DNA from: an uncultured Clostridia bacterium
Lineage (GTDB): Bacteria > Bacillota > Clostridia > Oscillospirales > CAG-272
DNA: 59,444 nucleotides
Assembly: GCA_947624995.1 (NCBI GenBank)
Contig: CANQMS010000014.1
Coordinates: forward strand, 1-59,444
Direction: 5' to 3'
This document shows, piece by piece, positions 36,616 to 44,850 of this stretch (position 1 is the stretch's first letter; every line of letters begins with the position of its first letter). The notes below the pieces were generated by a model. It saw nothing but the letters and a program-made list of their open reading frames with translations, did no database searches and had not been told where the DNA came from. The translations under genes and the position numbers were made by a program.

Positions 36616-37187
36616 TCTTTCCTACCGTCCTTTTCATTAGCAAAACCGGAGATGATTCCGAGGAGCGTATTGTCCGGCTCAAAGCTGATGACGGCGATGC
36701 CGCCGTCCGCCTCGAACACTGCCCGGTAGTATACCGCCGGGCACATCGTTGTGCAGAAATTGTATATATTGGGGGAATTGTATTCTTTGACGATCTCTTT
36801 GTGCGCGTTCTTATGCGTGCAGCGGACAAGGCGCAAGAGCCCGCTCATATCCGTCTTGCAAAGGCAGCTCTGCCGCTTGCCGACCGTGCGGTAAACGATG
36901 AAATATGTCCCGACGGTCTCGCCGCTGTTGATGTTTTCCTTCGGCATGACGCCGTAGGTGTAGACGCACCACGAGAAGCGCTGGTTTATGTATATGCCCG
37001 CGACAAGGCAGACGAGCGCGCAGAGCCGGAGCAGGGAAACGTATTTTATCCCGTTGACGAATACGGAAGGGAAATACAGCACCGCAGCCGAAACGTACGC
37101 GGCGACCGAAAAGACGATATCGGTTTTGTTTGATTTTTCGGCGCGGTGCCGATAGTCAAGACCGTTGTTCATGGGTCCCCCGTTCAT
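36612..37187 (-). CDS. Membrane protein of unknown function, coupled to hom
   Basis: A 191-residue protein I do not recognise. Two hydrophobic helices are visible (about 24-44 and 50-68), then a soluble cytosolic-looking domain with several Cys (CLCK, CTTMCP). The C-terminus contains AVFEADGGIAVISFEPDN. It overlaps the genes on both sides by 4 bases (ATGA each time), so it is translated as the middle of a three-gene unit ending in hom. Nothing in it suggests amino-acid metabolism; the grouping itself is the only clue. Confidence 0.7.
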   Translation of the reverse strand: MNGGPMNNGLDYRHRAEKSNKTDIVFSVAAYVSAAVLYFPSVFVNGIKYVSLLRLCALVCLVAGIYINQRFSWCVYTYGVMPKENINSGETVGTYFIVYRTVGKRQSCLCKTDMSGLLRLVRCTHKNAHKEIVKEYNSPNIYNFCTTMCPAVYYRAVFEADGGIAVISFEPDNTLLGIISGFANEKDGRKE

Positions 37188-37966
37188 TCACCGAGCTCGG
37201 AGAGCTCGCCTTTGGAAAGACTGTATTCCTCGCGCTTGCGGTCGACGCTGTACACCCTCATCCTGCCGAGGACCGTCGTGTAGTCCGGGGAGCCGTTGTA
37301 GCTCGGATAAATTTCGAGGTAGAGGTCGCTGTCTGTGCCGGGTATGCCGTCAAACGTCAGGCGGTGGTAGACGTAGAGGATCCTTGTTGACTTGGCGTCG
37401 CCTGCGGCGGGATAGAATTCTCCGTCGTTGTCGACGAGGCGGAACGCGAAGAAGTCTTTGTCCCGCATCTCGCTCTCGGAGAACGTAACATTGACGGACG
37501 CGCCTGATTTAAGCACATAACTGCACAGAGGCGACGGCGGGAGCAGACCGCTCCCTTCGAGAAGCGCAGTCTGCGCGTCGCTGACCGTCGTCCCGGCGAT
37601 CACCTCGTCCGCAGTGCGGACGTTGTACCTCAGCGTGACCTGGAGCTGACCGGCGGAGGGGCAGATGAAAAGCCCGGTCGCATAAAACGCGCCGTCCTCG
37701 GTGTACATATCGTAGACGGATTGGGTATAGACCGAAAAATCGCCCGGAGCCTCCCTGTACGCGGCGCGCAGCGTGTCGTTGATCTCGAGCTTGTCGACGG
37801 AGCCCGGGTCCTCCGCCATACAGACGCGGAATATGATGGCGCAGTTTACAAGAATGATGAGTGCATAAAAAATAACGCGGATGACGGTACCCGCCTTCGA
37901 GGGATGATGCTCCTCCGTGACCTCGTATTCTTCAAAATCATCCGTGAACCGCTTCTTTTCAGCCAT
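37184..37966 (-). CDS. Single-span membrane protein of unknown function
   Basis: A 260-residue protein. An acidic cytosolic N-terminus (MAEKKRFTDDFEEYEV) is followed by one transmembrane helix (about 27-47) and an extracellular domain of about 210 residues rich in beta-type segments, with QVTLRYNVRTADEV, KSGASVNVTFSESEM and ILYVYHRLTFDG. I do not recognise the family. It is the first gene of the unit with the 191-residue membrane protein and hom, and has its own sigma-A promoter. Confidence 0.72.
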   Translation of the reverse strand: MAEKKRFTDDFEEYEVTEEHHPSKAGTVIRVIFYALIILVNCAIIFRVCMAEDPGSVDKLEINDTLRAAYREAPGDFSVYTQSVYDMYTEDGAFYATGLFICPSAGQLQVTLRYNVRTADEVIAGTTVSDAQTALLEGSGLLPPSPLCSYVLKSGASVNVTFSESEMRDKDFFAFRLVDNDGEFYPAAGDAKSTRILYVYHRLTFDGIPGTDSDLYLEIYPSYNGSPDYTTVLGRMRVYSVDRKREEYSLSKGELSELGE

Positions 37967-38008
37967 TGCAATAAAACTCCCGCGGCAGAAAACTTTTTAT
38001 CAGCATAT

Positions 38009-38038
38009 AGTATAGCACAACGCGCGGTAATAAATCAA
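38009..38038 (-). promoter_or_regulatory. Promoter of the membrane-protein/hom operon
   Basis: On the minus strand TTGATT (38038-38033), 18-base spacer, TATACT (38014-38009). Confidence 0.75.
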
Positions 38039-38087
38039 GTATTATTTATTCGCCCGGGAGGGCTGTGGGACCGGCGCGGCGGATGTG

Positions 38088-38116
38088 TTGACATCGTCGG
38101 AATTATGTGTTATACT
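38088..38116 (+). promoter_or_regulatory. proS promoter
   Basis: TTGACA (38088-38093), 17-base spacer, TATACT (38111-38116). Confidence 0.9.
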
Positions 38117-38183
38117 TAATCGCAAACTAATTAAAGCACATTTGCTATAAAAGAGATACAGAAGATATACAAAGAGGTACACT

Positions 38184-39623
38184 ATGGCAGGCGAAAAGAA
38201 AATGGTCTCCTCCATCACGTCAATGGAGGACGATTTCGCGCGCTGGTACACGGATATATGTACCAAAGCCGACCTGATAGACTATTCAAGCGTCCGCGGA
38301 TGCATGATAATCCGCCCATACGGCTACGCCATTTGGGAAAATATACAGAAAATACTCGACGGGAAGTTCAAGGCGACGGGGCATGAGAACGTGTATATGC
38401 CGCTCTTCATCCCCGAATCCCTCCTCCAGAAGGAGAAGGACCACGTCGAGGGGTTCGCGCCGGAGGTGGCTTGGGTCACGCACGGCGGCTCGGAGCCGCT
38501 GCCGGAGCGCCTTTGCGTCCGTCCGACGTCCGAGACGCTGTTCTGCGAGCATTACGCAAACATAATCAAGAGCTACCGCGACCTGCCGAAGCTCTACAAT
38601 CAGTGGTGCTCCGTCGTCAGATGGGAAAAGACGACGCGTCCGTTTCTGCGCAGCCGCGAATTCCTCTGGCAGGAGGGGCACACGATGCACGCAACGCCCG
38701 AGGAGGCGATCGAGGAAACGGAGCGAATGCTCAATATCTACGCCGATTTTCACGAGCATGACCTCGCGATCCCGGTAGTAAAAGGCAGAAAGACCGAGAG
38801 CGACAAGTTTGCGGGCGCCGAGGCGACGTACGCGATAGAGGCGCTGATGCATGACGGAAAGTCGCTCCAGGCGGGCACGTCGCATTATTTCGGTGACGGA
38901 TTCGCGCGCGCGTTCGATATAAAGTATACGGACAGGGAAAACAAGCTCGTTTATCCGTATCAGACGTCGTGGGGCGTAACGACGCGCATGATAGGCGGGA
39001 TAATAATGACGCACGGGGACGACAACGGGCTCGTGCTGCCGCCCGCGGTCGCGCCGGTGCAGGTCGTTATCGTGCCGGTCGCGCAGCACAAGGAGGGCGT
39101 CCTTGAGGCGGCGGGAGCGCTCCGCGACAGGCTCGCGGGCGTTTGCCGCGTAAAGCTCGACGACAGCGATAACTCGCCCGGCTGGAAGTACGCCGAATAC
39201 GAGATGAAAGGCGTCCCGCTCAGGATAGAGCTCGGACCGCGCGATATCGAGGCGGGGCAGTGCGTCATCGTCACGCGCCACAACAGGGAAAAGACGACGG
39301 CGCCGATCGAGGGCATCGAGGAAACGGTGCTCGCCAAGCTCGAAGAGGTCCGCGCCGGAATGTACGCGCGCGCACTCGAAAACCGCGAGTCACGCACTTA
39401 CGCGTGCCGCACGCTCGACGAAGTAAAGTCGATAAGGGCGGAGCGCGGAGACGGGTTCTTCAAGCTGATGTGGTGCGGCGACCCCGAATGTGAGGATAAG
39501 ATCAAGGAGGAAACGGGCGTCACCTCGCGGTGCATCCCGTTCGAGCAGGAGCATATAGACGACAAGTGCGTCTGCTGCGGCAGACCCGCGCAGCAGATGG
39601 TCTACTTCGCGGTCGCGTATTGA
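38184..39623 (+). CDS. proS: Prolyl-tRNA synthetase, archaeal/eukaryotic type
   Basis: A 479-residue class II prolyl-tRNA synthetase, charging tRNA-Pro. Length and the absence of the editing insertion place it in the short archaeal/eukaryotic-type subgroup found in many Clostridia. Motif 1 is in [19 protein letters not shown], motif 2 in [26 protein letters not shown], motif 3 in [20 protein letters not shown]. The anticodon-binding domain follows, then the C-terminal zinc-binding domain with [10 protein letters not shown] and CVCCGRP. It is monocistronic behind its own promoter. No T-box is visible in the short leader. Confidence 0.97.
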   Translation: MAGEKKMVSSITSMEDDFARWYTDICTKADLIDYSSVRGCMIIRPYGYAIWENIQKILDGKFKATGHENVYMPLFIPESLLQKEKDHVEGFAPEVAWVTHGGSEPLPERLCVRPTSETLFCEHYANIIKSYRDLPKLYNQWCSVVRWEKTTRPFLRSREFLWQEGHTMHATPEEAIEETERMLNIYADFHEHDLAIPVVKGRKTESDKFAGAEATYAIEALMHDGKSLQAGTSHYFGDGFARAFDIKYTDRENKLVYPYQTSWGVTTRMIGGIIMTHGDDNGLVLPPAVAPVQVVIVPVAQHKEGVLEAAGALRDRLAGVCRVKLDDSDNSPGWKYAEYEMKGVPLRIELGPRDIEAGQCVIVTRHNREKTTAPIEGIEETVLAKLEEVRAGMYARALENRESRTYACRTLDEVKSIRAERGDGFFKLMWCGDPECEDKIKEETGVTSRCIPFEQEHIDDKCVCCGRPAQQMVYFAVAY

Positions 39624-39625
39624 CT

Positions 39626-39657
39626 TTTTCGGGAGAGGGCTCCTCTCCCGAAACACT
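39626..39657 (+). terminator. Hairpin after proS, probable terminator
   Basis: TTTCGGGAGAGG / CCTCTCCCGAAA-type stem with a short loop, then CACTTTTT. Confidence 0.6.
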
Positions 39658-39755
39658 TTTTAAAGAGGCATGATAAGATGACTGCCGGCGGAATGCTCCA
39701 GCCGCGGCAGCGTTTAACGAAGGAGAAGCGGAGCACGTGACGGTAAAATGATGAG

Positions 39756-40889
39756 ATGAAGGTTTTTTCCACATCAATAAAGGAGAGGCTCAGTCAGCTC
39801 GACTTTGTGATCCTCGCCTGCGCGTTCGGGATGTCGGCGATGTCCGTTTTGACGCTGTACGGCATACGGGATCAGTACGCAGGCGGCTCGCGCATGTTTA
39901 TAATACAGTCTGTGTCGGCGCTGCTCGGGCTCGCCCTCGTCATTGTCATGGCGCTGTTCGACTACGATGCGATCGTGTCAAAGCTGTGGCTGCCGATCGC
40001 GGGCGTTTCGGTGGCGCTGCTCGTGCTCGTCAAGCTGATCGGTACCAACCCGACAAACGACCCGAGCTCGCCGCAGCTCTGGATCAATCTCGGCGTCATA
40101 TACTGGCAGCCGTCCGAGACCGTCAAGATGCTGTTCATCATGTCGATTGCGAAGAACATCGACCTGATAAAGGAGAAGATCAACCATCCGAAGAGCCTTG
40201 CGTTCGTCGGGATCCACGCGGTCATAGTAATCGGCATGGTCATATTCATAAACGATCTCGGCTCGGCGCTCGTGTTCATGTGCATTTTCGCGGTGATGAT
40301 GTACACGGCGGGGCTCTCACTGTGGTACTACGTCGGCGTCCTCGGCGCAGCCGTCGTCGCGACGCCGTACATATGGCCGCACCTCGGATATTATCAGCAG
40401 ATGCGCATCCTCGCCGGGTTCGACCCGACGGTATCGGAAAAATACGGCTACCAGCCGCTGAAGAGCCGCGCCGCCATCTCCGCGGGCGGATTCTGGGGAA
40501 AGGGGCTGAACGGGGGAACAGAATATTTAAAGGTCCCCGTCGCGACAACGGACTGCTTTTTCGCGATAACGGCTGAAAAGTTCGGGCTGTTCGGCGCGCT
40601 GATCTATATGCTGATGATGACGGTGCTGATCATCCGCGTAATACATATTGCGCGCATGTCGCGAAAGGACACGGGAACGTACATATGCGCCGGCGTCGTC
40701 GCTGTGATGATAGCGCAGACGACGGAAAATATGGGCATGTGCCTCGCGATGCTGCCGGTCGTCGGCATAACGATGCCGTTTCTCAGCTACGGCGGCTCCT
40801 CGATGCTTTCGACATGGATGCTGCTCGGTCTTGTCGAGAGCGTTAAGCTGCACAACACAAAATACTATTTCGAGCGCGAAAAAGCGTAG
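39756..40889 (+). CDS. FtsW/RodA/SpoVE-family peptidoglycan glycosyltransferase
   Basis: A 377-residue SEDS protein with about ten transmembrane helices that polymerises lipid II into glycan strands. Family motifs are WINLGVIYWQPSETVKM, INDLGSALVFMCIFAVMMY, GYQPLKSRAAISAGGFWGKG and the C-terminal TMPFLSYGGSSML. Bacteria carry paralogues for elongation (RodA), division (FtsW) and spore cortex (SpoVE); the isolated locus, with no penicillin-binding protein or mur genes, does not decide which. The WINLG and 'PVVGITMPFLSYGGSS' wording slightly favours RodA. Confidence 0.9.
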   Translation: MKVFSTSIKERLSQLDFVILACAFGMSAMSVLTLYGIRDQYAGGSRMFIIQSVSALLGLALVIVMALFDYDAIVSKLWLPIAGVSVALLVLVKLIGTNPTNDPSSPQLWINLGVIYWQPSETVKMLFIMSIAKNIDLIKEKINHPKSLAFVGIHAVIVIGMVIFINDLGSALVFMCIFAVMMYTAGLSLWYYVGVLGAAVVATPYIWPHLGYYQQMRILAGFDPTVSEKYGYQPLKSRAAISAGGFWGKGLNGGTEYLKVPVATTDCFFAITAEKFGLFGALIYMLMMTVLIIRVIHIARMSRKDTGTYICAGVVAVMIAQTTENMGMCLAMLPVVGITMPFLSYGGSSMLSTWMLLGLVESVKLHNTKYYFEREKA

Positions 40890-40929
40890 AAAACAAAAAG
40901 AAAAAGCGTCTGCGTGAATGCAATAGAAG

Positions 40930-40980
40930 AGCGGACAAAAAAATATATGGACGGTATGGCGCCTGCTGTACCGTCCATAT
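40930..40980 (-). terminator. Terminator for minus-strand transcripts from rrf2
   Basis: Stem ATATGGACGGTA / TACCGTCCATAT with a 12-base loop; on the minus strand it runs into ATATTTTTTT. It lies about 200 bases past the rrf2 stop and just after the SEDS gene. Confidence 0.72.
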
Positions 40981-41038
40981 ACTTTCAATATGCGCGTCGA
41001 AAAATCAGCGGTAAAATTCAAAAAAATTACGATAGGGG

Positions 41039-41067
41039 TTGACAATGGGTACGGTGAATGCTATAAT
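41039..41067 (+). promoter_or_regulatory. Orphan consensus promoter facing rrf2
   Basis: TTGACA (41039-41044), 17-base spacer, TATAAT (41062-41067): a perfect consensus. No gene lies downstream on this strand before the rrf2 antisense region. Confidence 0.88.
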
Positions 41068-41068
41068 G

Positions 41069-41085
41069 CCTACATAGCTGATAGG
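41069..41085. promoter_or_regulatory. Candidate Rrf2 operator at the orphan promoter
   Basis: CCTACATAGCTGATAGG follows the -10 box directly and covers the transcription start. It shares ACATA-NN-TGATAGG with the site in the rrf2 promoter (41669-41685). Confidence 0.6.
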
Positions 41086-41180
41086 AATAGTAGGGAAGAC
41101 AGCTTTTCCGAGAATGACCGCACTCCGGAGCCGCGATGTAACCGGCGCCGCTTGTCTTAAGAGAGGGAGGGCTTAAAGCT
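41074..41180 (+). ncRNA. Candidate structured RNA from the orphan promoter
   Basis: The predicted transcript can fold with a closing stem AAGACA (about 41096-41101) / TGTCTT (about 41153-41158) around a GC-rich hairpin region. The pieces GCCGCGATGTAACCGGC and CTTAAGAGAGGGAGGG recall conserved S-box (SAM-I) segments but in the reverse order, so this is a resemblance, not an identification. It then enters the 3' end of rrf2 in antisense; its 3' end is not evident. Confidence 0.35.
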
Positions 41181-41617
41181 CATTTTGTCTTTTCGTTTAT
41201 TGACCGCTCGCTGCGGCTGTCAATTATATCCTGTAAAGTGATGGAATCCAAATATTCGTTTATCACACGATACAGTCCTTCCCATATTGGGCGCGTAGGG
41301 CAATCGGCGCTTCTGACACATTCGACCGGATCCTGCTCTACACATGCGACCGGGGCAAGACTTCCTTCCGTAAGGCGGAGGATCATGCCGACCGTATATT
41401 GACTCGGCTCCTTTGCCAGCTTATATCCGCCCTGATACCCCCGGTTAGTTTTTAAAATGTCGGTCTTATTCAGAACCGGAATTATCTGTTCCAGGTATTT
41501 TTTTGAGACCCCTTGGCGCTCTGCGATATCCCGGAGAGAGATATACCCGTCGGAACGGTGTTCTGCCAGATCGAGAAGCGTCCGCAACGCATAGCGTCCC
41601 TTTGTGGAGATTTTCAT
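41180..41617 (-). CDS. Rrf2-family transcriptional regulator
   Basis: A 145-residue winged-helix regulator of the Rrf2 family (IscR/CymR group). The N-terminus MKISTKGRYALRTLLDLA and the helix-turn-helix ISLRDIAERQGVSKKYLEQI are diagnostic. Three cysteines (C92, C101, C107 by count, in VACVEQDPVECVRSADCPTR) sit where IscR binds its iron-sulfur cluster. Divergence from an O-acetylhomoserine sulfhydrylase suggests control of sulfur assimilation, as for CymR. A 17-base operator fills the spacer of its own promoter, implying autorepression. Confidence 0.92.
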   Translation of the reverse strand: MKISTKGRYALRTLLDLAEHRSDGYISLRDIAERQGVSKKYLEQIIPVLNKTDILKTNRGYQGGYKLAKEPSQYTVGMILRLTEGSLAPVACVEQDPVECVRSADCPTRPIWEGLYRVINEYLDSITLQDIIDSRSERSINEKTK

Positions 41618-41663
41618 TTGGCAGGCTCCTTTAAAATTTACAGCTTAATAATACCGTAAAGAT

Positions 41664-41692
41664 ATAATACCACATATTTGATAGGCTTTCAA
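41664..41692 (-). promoter_or_regulatory. rrf2 promoter
   Basis: On the minus strand TTGAAA (41692-41687), 17-base spacer, TATTAT (41669-41664). On the plus strand a TATAAT (41663-41668) overlaps it and may serve the sulfhydrylase gene, though its -35 is poor. Confidence 0.78.
41669..41685. promoter_or_regulatory. Candidate Rrf2 operator between rrf2 and the sulfhydrylase gene
   Basis: ACCACATATTTGATAGG (plus strand) is 13/17 identical to the site at 41069. It fills the spacer of the rrf2 promoter and directly follows a plus-strand TATAAT, the same geometry as at the orphan promoter. Confidence 0.6.
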
Positions 41693-41717
41693 GAGGGAAG
41701 AGCGTTTGCGTCGATGA

Positions 41718-41903
41718 GACGAACAGAAATACGGAGGATCTATTTATGAAACGAGAAGCGCCCGGGAAAGGATTTTTCTGCACTTCCTTCTGTGTGCTGC
41801 TGAGCAGGAACCGAATGTGCGGCTCGCTTTTTCCGAAATTCGAGAACGATTTAATTTGATTATAAGATATGCGGAAAATCCGCAGGAGGAATTATATTAT
41901 GTC
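41718..41903 (+). pseudogene. Small ORF split over two frames upstream of the sulfhydrylase gene
   Basis: ATG 41746, behind GGAGGA, opens a 37-residue frame (41746-41859) beginning MKREAPGKG and containing three Cys. The neighbouring frame, open from 41718 to a stop that overlaps the next ATG (41901-41903), reads more like a protein: ARERIFLHFLLCAAEQ, then RLAFSEIRERFNLIIRYAEN. A frameshift near the CCCGGG at 41761-41766 would join the two into a roughly 52-residue protein. It may be a broken gene, a frameshifted small gene or a leader peptide. I do not recognise the family. Confidence 0.4.
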
Positions 41904-43203
41904 TGATATCAGAAATTCAAAAAACTGGAGCTTTGAAACAAAGCAGGTGCATATAGGGCAGGAGCACGCCGATCCCGCAACCGACGCAAGAGCGGTTCCG
42001 ATCTATGCATCAACTTCGTTTGTTTTTCATAACTCAGAGCACGCTGCCGATCGGTTCGGTCTGCGCGACGCCGGAAACATTTACGGCAGACTCACCAATC
42101 CGACAGAGGACATCTTTGAGCAGCGGATCGCCGCCCTTGAGGGAGGCGCTGCGGCGTTGGCAACATCATCCGGTGCCGCAGCGATAAATTATACGATCAG
42201 CGCCCTTGCGAAAACAGGCGAACATATCGTGGCTGCAAAGACTATATACGGCGGTACTTACAATTTGCTGGCACATACGCTGCCGCTTTCTTCCGGTATC
42301 ACCGCAACTTTCGTTGATCCCGAGGAGGCGAGCTCATTTGAAGCCGCGATCCGTCAAAACACCAAAGCGATATTCGTAGAGACGCTGGGCAATCCCAATT
42401 CCAACATCGTTGACCTCGAAGCCGTCGCGGATGTCGCACATAAGCACGGCATACCGCTTGTGGTCGACTCGACTTTTGCAACGCCGTATCTTATCCGCCC
42501 GATTGAACACGGCGCGGATATCGTCGTTCATTCCGCCACCAAATTCATCGGCGGACACGGGACTGCAATCGGAGGTGTGATAGTGGACGGCGGCACATTT
42601 GACTGGAAAGCCTCCGGTAAATTCCCGTGGCTCACCGAGCCGAATCCGAGCTATCACGGCGTTTCCTTTACAGATGCGGCGGGTCCTGCGGCGTTTGCCA
42701 CCTATGTCCGCGCCATTCTGCTCCGTGATACGGGGGCGACTCTTTCGCCGTTCCACGCATTTTTGTTTTTGCAGGGGCTCGAAACGCTCTCGATCCGCGT
42801 GGAACGCCATGTGGAAAATGCGTTGAAGATCGTCGATTATCTGAACGCGCACCCGCAAGTAGAGGCGGTGCATCACCCCTCGCTTGAAAGCGAACCGAGC
42901 CACGGGCTCTATGAAAAATATTTCAAGAACGGCGCCGGATCCATTTTTACATTTGAAATTAAGGGAGATGCCGACACGGCGAAAAAATTTATTGACAATC
43001 TGGCGATCTTCTCGCTGCTCGCAAATGTGGCGGATGTGAAATCTCTTGTGATCCATCCTGCCAGCACCACCCATTCGCAGCTGACCGAAGAAGAATTGCT
43101 GGATCAGGGCATCAAGCCGAATACCATTCGCTTGTCTATCGGTATCGAAAATGTTTCCGATCTTATTGCGGCGCTGGATGCAGCGTTCGAGGCGGTAAAA
43201 TAA
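41899..43203 (+). CDS. O-acetylhomoserine sulfhydrylase (PLP-dependent)
   Basis: A 434-residue Cys/Met-metabolism PLP enzyme of the O-acetylhomoserine (thiol)-lyase type, making homocysteine from O-acetylhomoserine and sulfide. Visible are FETKQVHIGQEHADPATDAR, PIYASTSFVF, YGRLTNPTEDIFEQRIAALE, FVETLGNPNSNIVD and the PLP-lysine motif HSATKFIGGHGTAIGG. Start is ATG 41899 after an excellent AGGAGGA; an in-frame ATG at 41869 lacks one. Codon use is more AT-rich than in the core genes, suggesting acquisition with the rrf2 gene. Ends in a shared terminator. Confidence 0.94.
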   Translation: MSDIRNSKNWSFETKQVHIGQEHADPATDARAVPIYASTSFVFHNSEHAADRFGLRDAGNIYGRLTNPTEDIFEQRIAALEGGAAALATSSGAAAINYTISALAKTGEHIVAAKTIYGGTYNLLAHTLPLSSGITATFVDPEEASSFEAAIRQNTKAIFVETLGNPNSNIVDLEAVADVAHKHGIPLVVDSTFATPYLIRPIEHGADIVVHSATKFIGGHGTAIGGVIVDGGTFDWKASGKFPWLTEPNPSYHGVSFTDAAGPAAFATYVRAILLRDTGATLSPFHAFLFLQGLETLSIRVERHVENALKIVDYLNAHPQVEAVHHPSLESEPSHGLYEKYFKNGAGSIFTFEIKGDADTAKKFIDNLAIFSLLANVADVKSLVIHPASTTHSQLTEEELLDQGIKPNTIRLSIGIENVSDLIAALDAAFEAVK

Positions 43204-43243
43204 AGGAAGAAGTCGCCTCGGTGCATGTTTTTCGCGCAAAATG

Positions 43244-43273
43244 AAAAGGCGTCCCCGAAAAGGACGCCTTTTT
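43244..43273. terminator. Bidirectional terminator
   Basis: AAAAGGCGTCC / GGACGCCTTTT with a 7-base loop and T-runs on both strands, between converging genes. Confidence 0.9.
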
Positions 43274-43274
43274 G

Positions 43275-43478
43275 TTACAGGAAAAGCGTGCAGCCCATGC
43301 GGCGGAAATGCTCGATCCGCTCGTATAGGTCGCCCTCGGTGACGCCGAGCTTTTTTGCAAGGCACGGGATGCACATGCACTCGGTCGCCCCGCGGTTCAC
43401 CATCTTTTTATATATGCCGATCTCGTCGTTCGACAGCGAGGCTCCGCAGGCGGTGCATCTGCTCTTTACGGCATCCAT
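43275..43478 (-). CDS. Small zinc-ribbon-like protein
   Basis: A 67-residue protein with CTACG near the N-terminus and CMCIPC in the middle, two Cys pairs that can bind one metal ion. The segment DEIGIYKKMVNRGATE lies between them; a helix (GDLYERIEHFRRMGC) follows. Similar small proteins are frequent in Clostridia, without known function. Its ATG shares one base with the stop of the upstream galactosidase (TGATG), so it is translated by coupling. Confidence 0.75.
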   Translation of the reverse strand: MDAVKSRCTACGASLSNDEIGIYKKMVNRGATECMCIPCLAKKLGVTEGDLYERIEHFRRMGCTLFL

Positions 43479-44617
43479 CACATTTTAACGAGCTTTGCGC
43501 GGTAGACGCGGATGTCGTGCGGCGCGAGCCTCGGGACGTTGAAGTAATCGGAGAACGGTCCCGACTCCTCGCCCGTGAAAATGTCGCGGAGCGCAAAGCC
43601 GTAGCCGGCCTGGGATGACAGCCCGATGTCAAAAAGCTCACAGGAGAGCCCTGCATCCCTGTCGGAATAGTTGACGAAAGCGAACGCGTATTCGCCGCCG
43701 GAAAGGTGCTTGAACATGCCGACGACGTTTGACTCGCTGTTCCCGCAGAAAAAGATGGGCGGGCGCGCCTCCTCATCCTGATCTATCGCGAGCAGCTCCC
43801 GATTTTTGAGCAGCGACAGCGTCGCCTCGTTCAGATTCCGTATGTCGCAGCCGATCATCAGCGGTGACTGGTAGAGGCACCAAAGCGCGAAGTGAGTGCG
43901 GTACTCGAGGTCTGTGCAGCCGCCTCGCTCGCCTCCGCCGACGTTCCCGCGGCTGTACATCCCGCAGACGAGCATGTCCATGTCGTTATAGCAGCCGGGT
44001 CCGCTGTATGCGATCTTGTCCATCTGGCTGCGCGCGATGTCGCGTATGCTGACGAAGCTGTCCCAAATGTCGCCGGTCGAGCGGTATATACCGGCGCCGT
44101 GCGAGCGGATCCATCTTTCGACGTTGTCCGAACCCCAGTTGCAGGCGGAGAGCACGATGTCGCGTCCCGTGGATTTGAGCGCCATCGCCATCCTGTTGTA
44201 GAGGATCGGTCCGTTTTGAAGGTACGGTTTGTTGCAGAAGTCGTATTTGAGATAATCGACGCCCCACTCGGCAAATGTCTCCGCGTCGGTGAATTCATGC
44301 TCGAAGCTGCCGGGATATCCGGCGCACGTTTTTGTTCCCGCGTCCGAATACATGCCGAATTTGAGTCCGCGCGCGTGGATATAGTCGGCGAGCGCGCGCA
44401 TGCCGGAGGGGAATTTTTTCGGGTCGGGCGTGATTTTGCCGTCCGCGCCGCGCCGCCTCAGTGACCAGCAGTCGTCGATGACGACGTATTCGTACCCGGC
44501 GTCACGGAGCCCGGTCGAAACCATGGCGTCTGCGGTTTCCCTGATGAGATCCTCGCTGATGTTCTCGCCGAACGTGTTCCACGAGTTCCACCCGAGCGGC
44601 GGTCTTCTTGTTAACAT
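43478..44617 (-). CDS. Alpha-galactosidase, glycoside hydrolase family 27
   Basis: A 379-residue GH27 enzyme removing terminal alpha-galactose (alpha-N-acetylgalactosamine is possible). The signature PPLGWNSWNTF opens the barrel; YVVIDDCW, GLKFGMYSDAGTKTCAGYPG and the nucleophile region DYLKYDFCNKP follow, and the acid/base region near STGDIWDSF. A C-terminal beta-sandwich (about 290-379) closes the protein. No signal peptide is present, so the enzyme is intracellular and would act on imported oligosaccharides. No transporter is adjacent. Confidence 0.93.
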   Translation of the reverse strand: MLTRRPPLGWNSWNTFGENISEDLIRETADAMVSTGLRDAGYEYVVIDDCWSLRRRGADGKITPDPKKFPSGMRALADYIHARGLKFGMYSDAGTKTCAGYPGSFEHEFTDAETFAEWGVDYLKYDFCNKPYLQNGPILYNRMAMALKSTGRDIVLSACNWGSDNVERWIRSHGAGIYRSTGDIWDSFVSIRDIARSQMDKIAYSGPGCYNDMDMLVCGMYSRGNVGGGERGGCTDLEYRTHFALWCLYQSPLMIGCDIRNLNEATLSLLKNRELLAIDQDEEARPPIFFCGNSESNVVGMFKHLSGGEYAFAFVNYSDRDAGLSCELFDIGLSSQAGYGFALRDIFTGEESGPFSDYFNVPRLAPHDIRVYRAKLVKM

Positions 44618-44649
44618 AATTGTTACCTCGTACTGATTTGTTTAAATAT

Positions 44650-44678
44650 ATTGTAGCATATCGCGAAAAGGGACGCAA
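44650..44678 (-). promoter_or_regulatory. Alpha-galactosidase promoter
   Basis: On the minus strand TTGCGT (44678-44673), 17-base spacer, TACAAT (44655-44650). Confidence 0.75.
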
Positions 44679-44782
44679 TATTTTTTTGCGCGTTTTGTGC
44701 GGAACGCTTATTTTGTCCGATAATTTACGCATATTGTCCGTCCGCGCAGCCGAGCCCGGCGGCAGGGCGCCCTTCCGACAGC

Positions 44783-44811
44783 TTGACAAAAACATTCATT
44801 CATGTTAAACT
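44783..44811 (+). promoter_or_regulatory. Promoter of the CBS-domain gene
   Basis: TTGACA (44783-44788), 17-base spacer, TAAACT (44806-44811). Confidence 0.82.
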
Positions 44812-44850
44812 GAAACTGATGAAAATAGACATGAAAACCGGGCGGATACT

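Noticed and set aside
41074-41180. SAM-I riboswitch or T-box for the sulfhydrylase gene
   Set aside because: Conserved boxes appear in the wrong order, and the RNA points into rrf2 antisense, not directly into the enzyme gene.
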